Shown here piece by piece: positions 6,874-7,317 of a stretch of 7,317 nucleotides of DNA. Both the position numbers and the translations under genes were made by a program. Within the stretch, counting starts at the first letter, position 1. Each line of letters starts with the position of its first letter. Origin of the DNA: Gemmatimonadota bacterium (GTDB lineage Bacteria > Gemmatimonadota > Gemmatimonadetes > Gemmatimonadales > GWC2-71-9). The notes beneath the pieces are model-generated. The model did no database searches. It was given only the letters and a program-made list of their open reading frames with translations, and had not been told where the DNA came from. The stretch spans positions 1 through 7,317 of the forward strand of contig QHVD01000299.1 of NCBI GenBank assembly GCA_003222235.1, in the 5' to 3' direction.

Positions 6874-7317
6874 GGCGGACGGTTCCCCTGCTCTGCATCG
6901 TCGCGCTGTCGGCGTCGTGGCGCCTTTCGGCACAAGAGCTTGACAGCGTCACACGTCACACGTCACACGTCGCACGTCGACCTCGTGCAACGTGGGACGT
7001 GGGACGTGCGACGGTTCATTGGGGCAAATGGCTCGCGTCCGCCGCGGCGATCGCCTTCACCGTCATGGGCGCGCACGAGCACGACAACTCCAACCGCGTC
7101 TTCAGCCAGCTGCTCGACATGTGCCGCGCCGACGACGCGGCCTGCCGTCTTGCCTCCGACGGCCGCTATGTGAACCCCGCCGCCGAGCAGCTGTACCAGG
7201 CGTCCATCGCCTACGACCGCCGAGCCCATGTGCGCCTGCTCGCGGGCCAGGGCAGCCTGCTCGCTGCCGCGGGGCTGTTCATCGCCGACCTGCGACATCA
7301 CACGGGTGGGCCGGGGA
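6870..7317 (+). CDS. Predicted secreted/membrane protein of unknown function (C-terminus beyond the right edge)
   Basis: I do not recognise this family with certainty. 149 complete codons are present before the window ends. The N-terminus, MRRTVPLLCIVALSASWRLSA, is a typical signal peptide with likely cleavage before QEL (after Ala21). Residues 27-48 are Arg/Thr/His-rich and entirely encoded by a heptamer inverted repeat. Two hydrophobic segments follow: WLASAAAIAFTVMGA (54-68) and LLAGQGSLLAAAGLFIADL (123-141), the second preceded by ASIAYDRRAHVR; this layout recalls small DUF5683-like envelope proteins, a weak resemblance only. Two Cys (85 and 92) flank an acidic patch. The ATG overlaps the upstream TGA by 4 nt, and an AGG 7 nt upstream could serve as ribosome binding site, so it is co-transcribed with the beta-propeller lipoprotein and may act with it in the envelope. 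Confidence 0.75.
   Translation, partial: MRRTVPLLCIVALSASWRLSAQELDSVTRHTSHVARRPRATWDVGRATVHWGKWLASAAAIAFTVMGAHEHDNSNRVFSQLLDMCRADDAACRLASDGRYVNPAAEQLYQASIAYDRRAHVRLLAGQGSLLAAAGLFIADLRHHTGGPG
6947..7013 (+). repeat. Heptamer-built inverted repeat inside the last coding sequence
   Basis: The left arm 6947-6976 contains three ACACGTC units and a partial GCACGTC unit; the right arm 6984-7013 carries GACGTG(G/C) units on the same strand. The arms are 30 nt each, inverted copies at 26 of 30 positions, around a 7-nt loop (6977-6983). Three of four differences hit the first base of the heptamer. It encodes residues 27-48 of the secreted protein, immediately behind the signal peptide, without breaking the frame. 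Confidence 0.85.

Noticed and set aside
6951..7013. CRISPR-like array
   Set aside because: The repeated units are 7 nt with no spacers between them, far from the repeat-spacer pattern; the arrangement is an inverted repeat.

Overview
The window is GC-rich bacterial chromosome and is almost entirely coding. No rRNA, tRNA, CRISPR array, transposase or phage gene is visible. My best guess for the source is an uncultured Gemmatimonadota-like or similarly GC-rich Gram-negative bacterium. The reasons are the lipoprotein and 'AQE'-type signal peptides, the abundant non-ATG starts, and the low-complexity palindromic repeats in and between genes. This is inference; no marker gene here settles the taxonomy.

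Layout: the left half is a minus-strand operon, alr (alanine racemase) > deoB (phosphopentomutase) > cdd (cytidine deaminase) > a lipoprotein that runs off the left edge. Each of the three junctions is a 4-nt overlap (TTGA, GTGA, GTGA) and none of the downstream genes starts with ATG. cdd and deoB belong to nucleoside salvage: cytidine is deaminated, and the pentose-1-phosphate released by phosphorolysis is isomerised to pentose-5-phosphate. alr supplies D-alanine for peptidoglycan. mazG (NTP pyrophosphohydrolase) diverges from alr across a short spacer holding two overlapping, oppositely oriented sigma70-type promoters that share one -10 box. mazG converges on asnS (asparaginyl-tRNA synthetase, minus strand), and the gap between them is filled by a large heptamer-built inverted repeat. 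asnS diverges from a plus-strand pair at the right edge: a BamB-like PQQ/beta-propeller lipoprotein, then a small secreted or membrane protein cut by the right edge. Those two overlap by ATGA.

The genes themselves are mostly housekeeping. The unusual content is a set of structured short repeats. (i) Two 25-nt hairpins lie in frame inside deoB, 36 nt apart, with a compensatory base-pair change between copies; they coincide with a Pro/Gly-rich insertion of about 22 residues. (ii) Two inverted repeats, one intergenic and one inside the last gene, both have 30-nt arms made of 7-nt units whose copies vary mainly at the first base. (iii) A third 7-nt array lies in the mazG linker. Together they suggest dispersed palindromic or heptameric elements, some tolerated as protein-coding sequence. 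Near-leaderless GTG starts for alr and asnS and a Ser at the usual Thr nucleophile position of DeoB also deserve a check.
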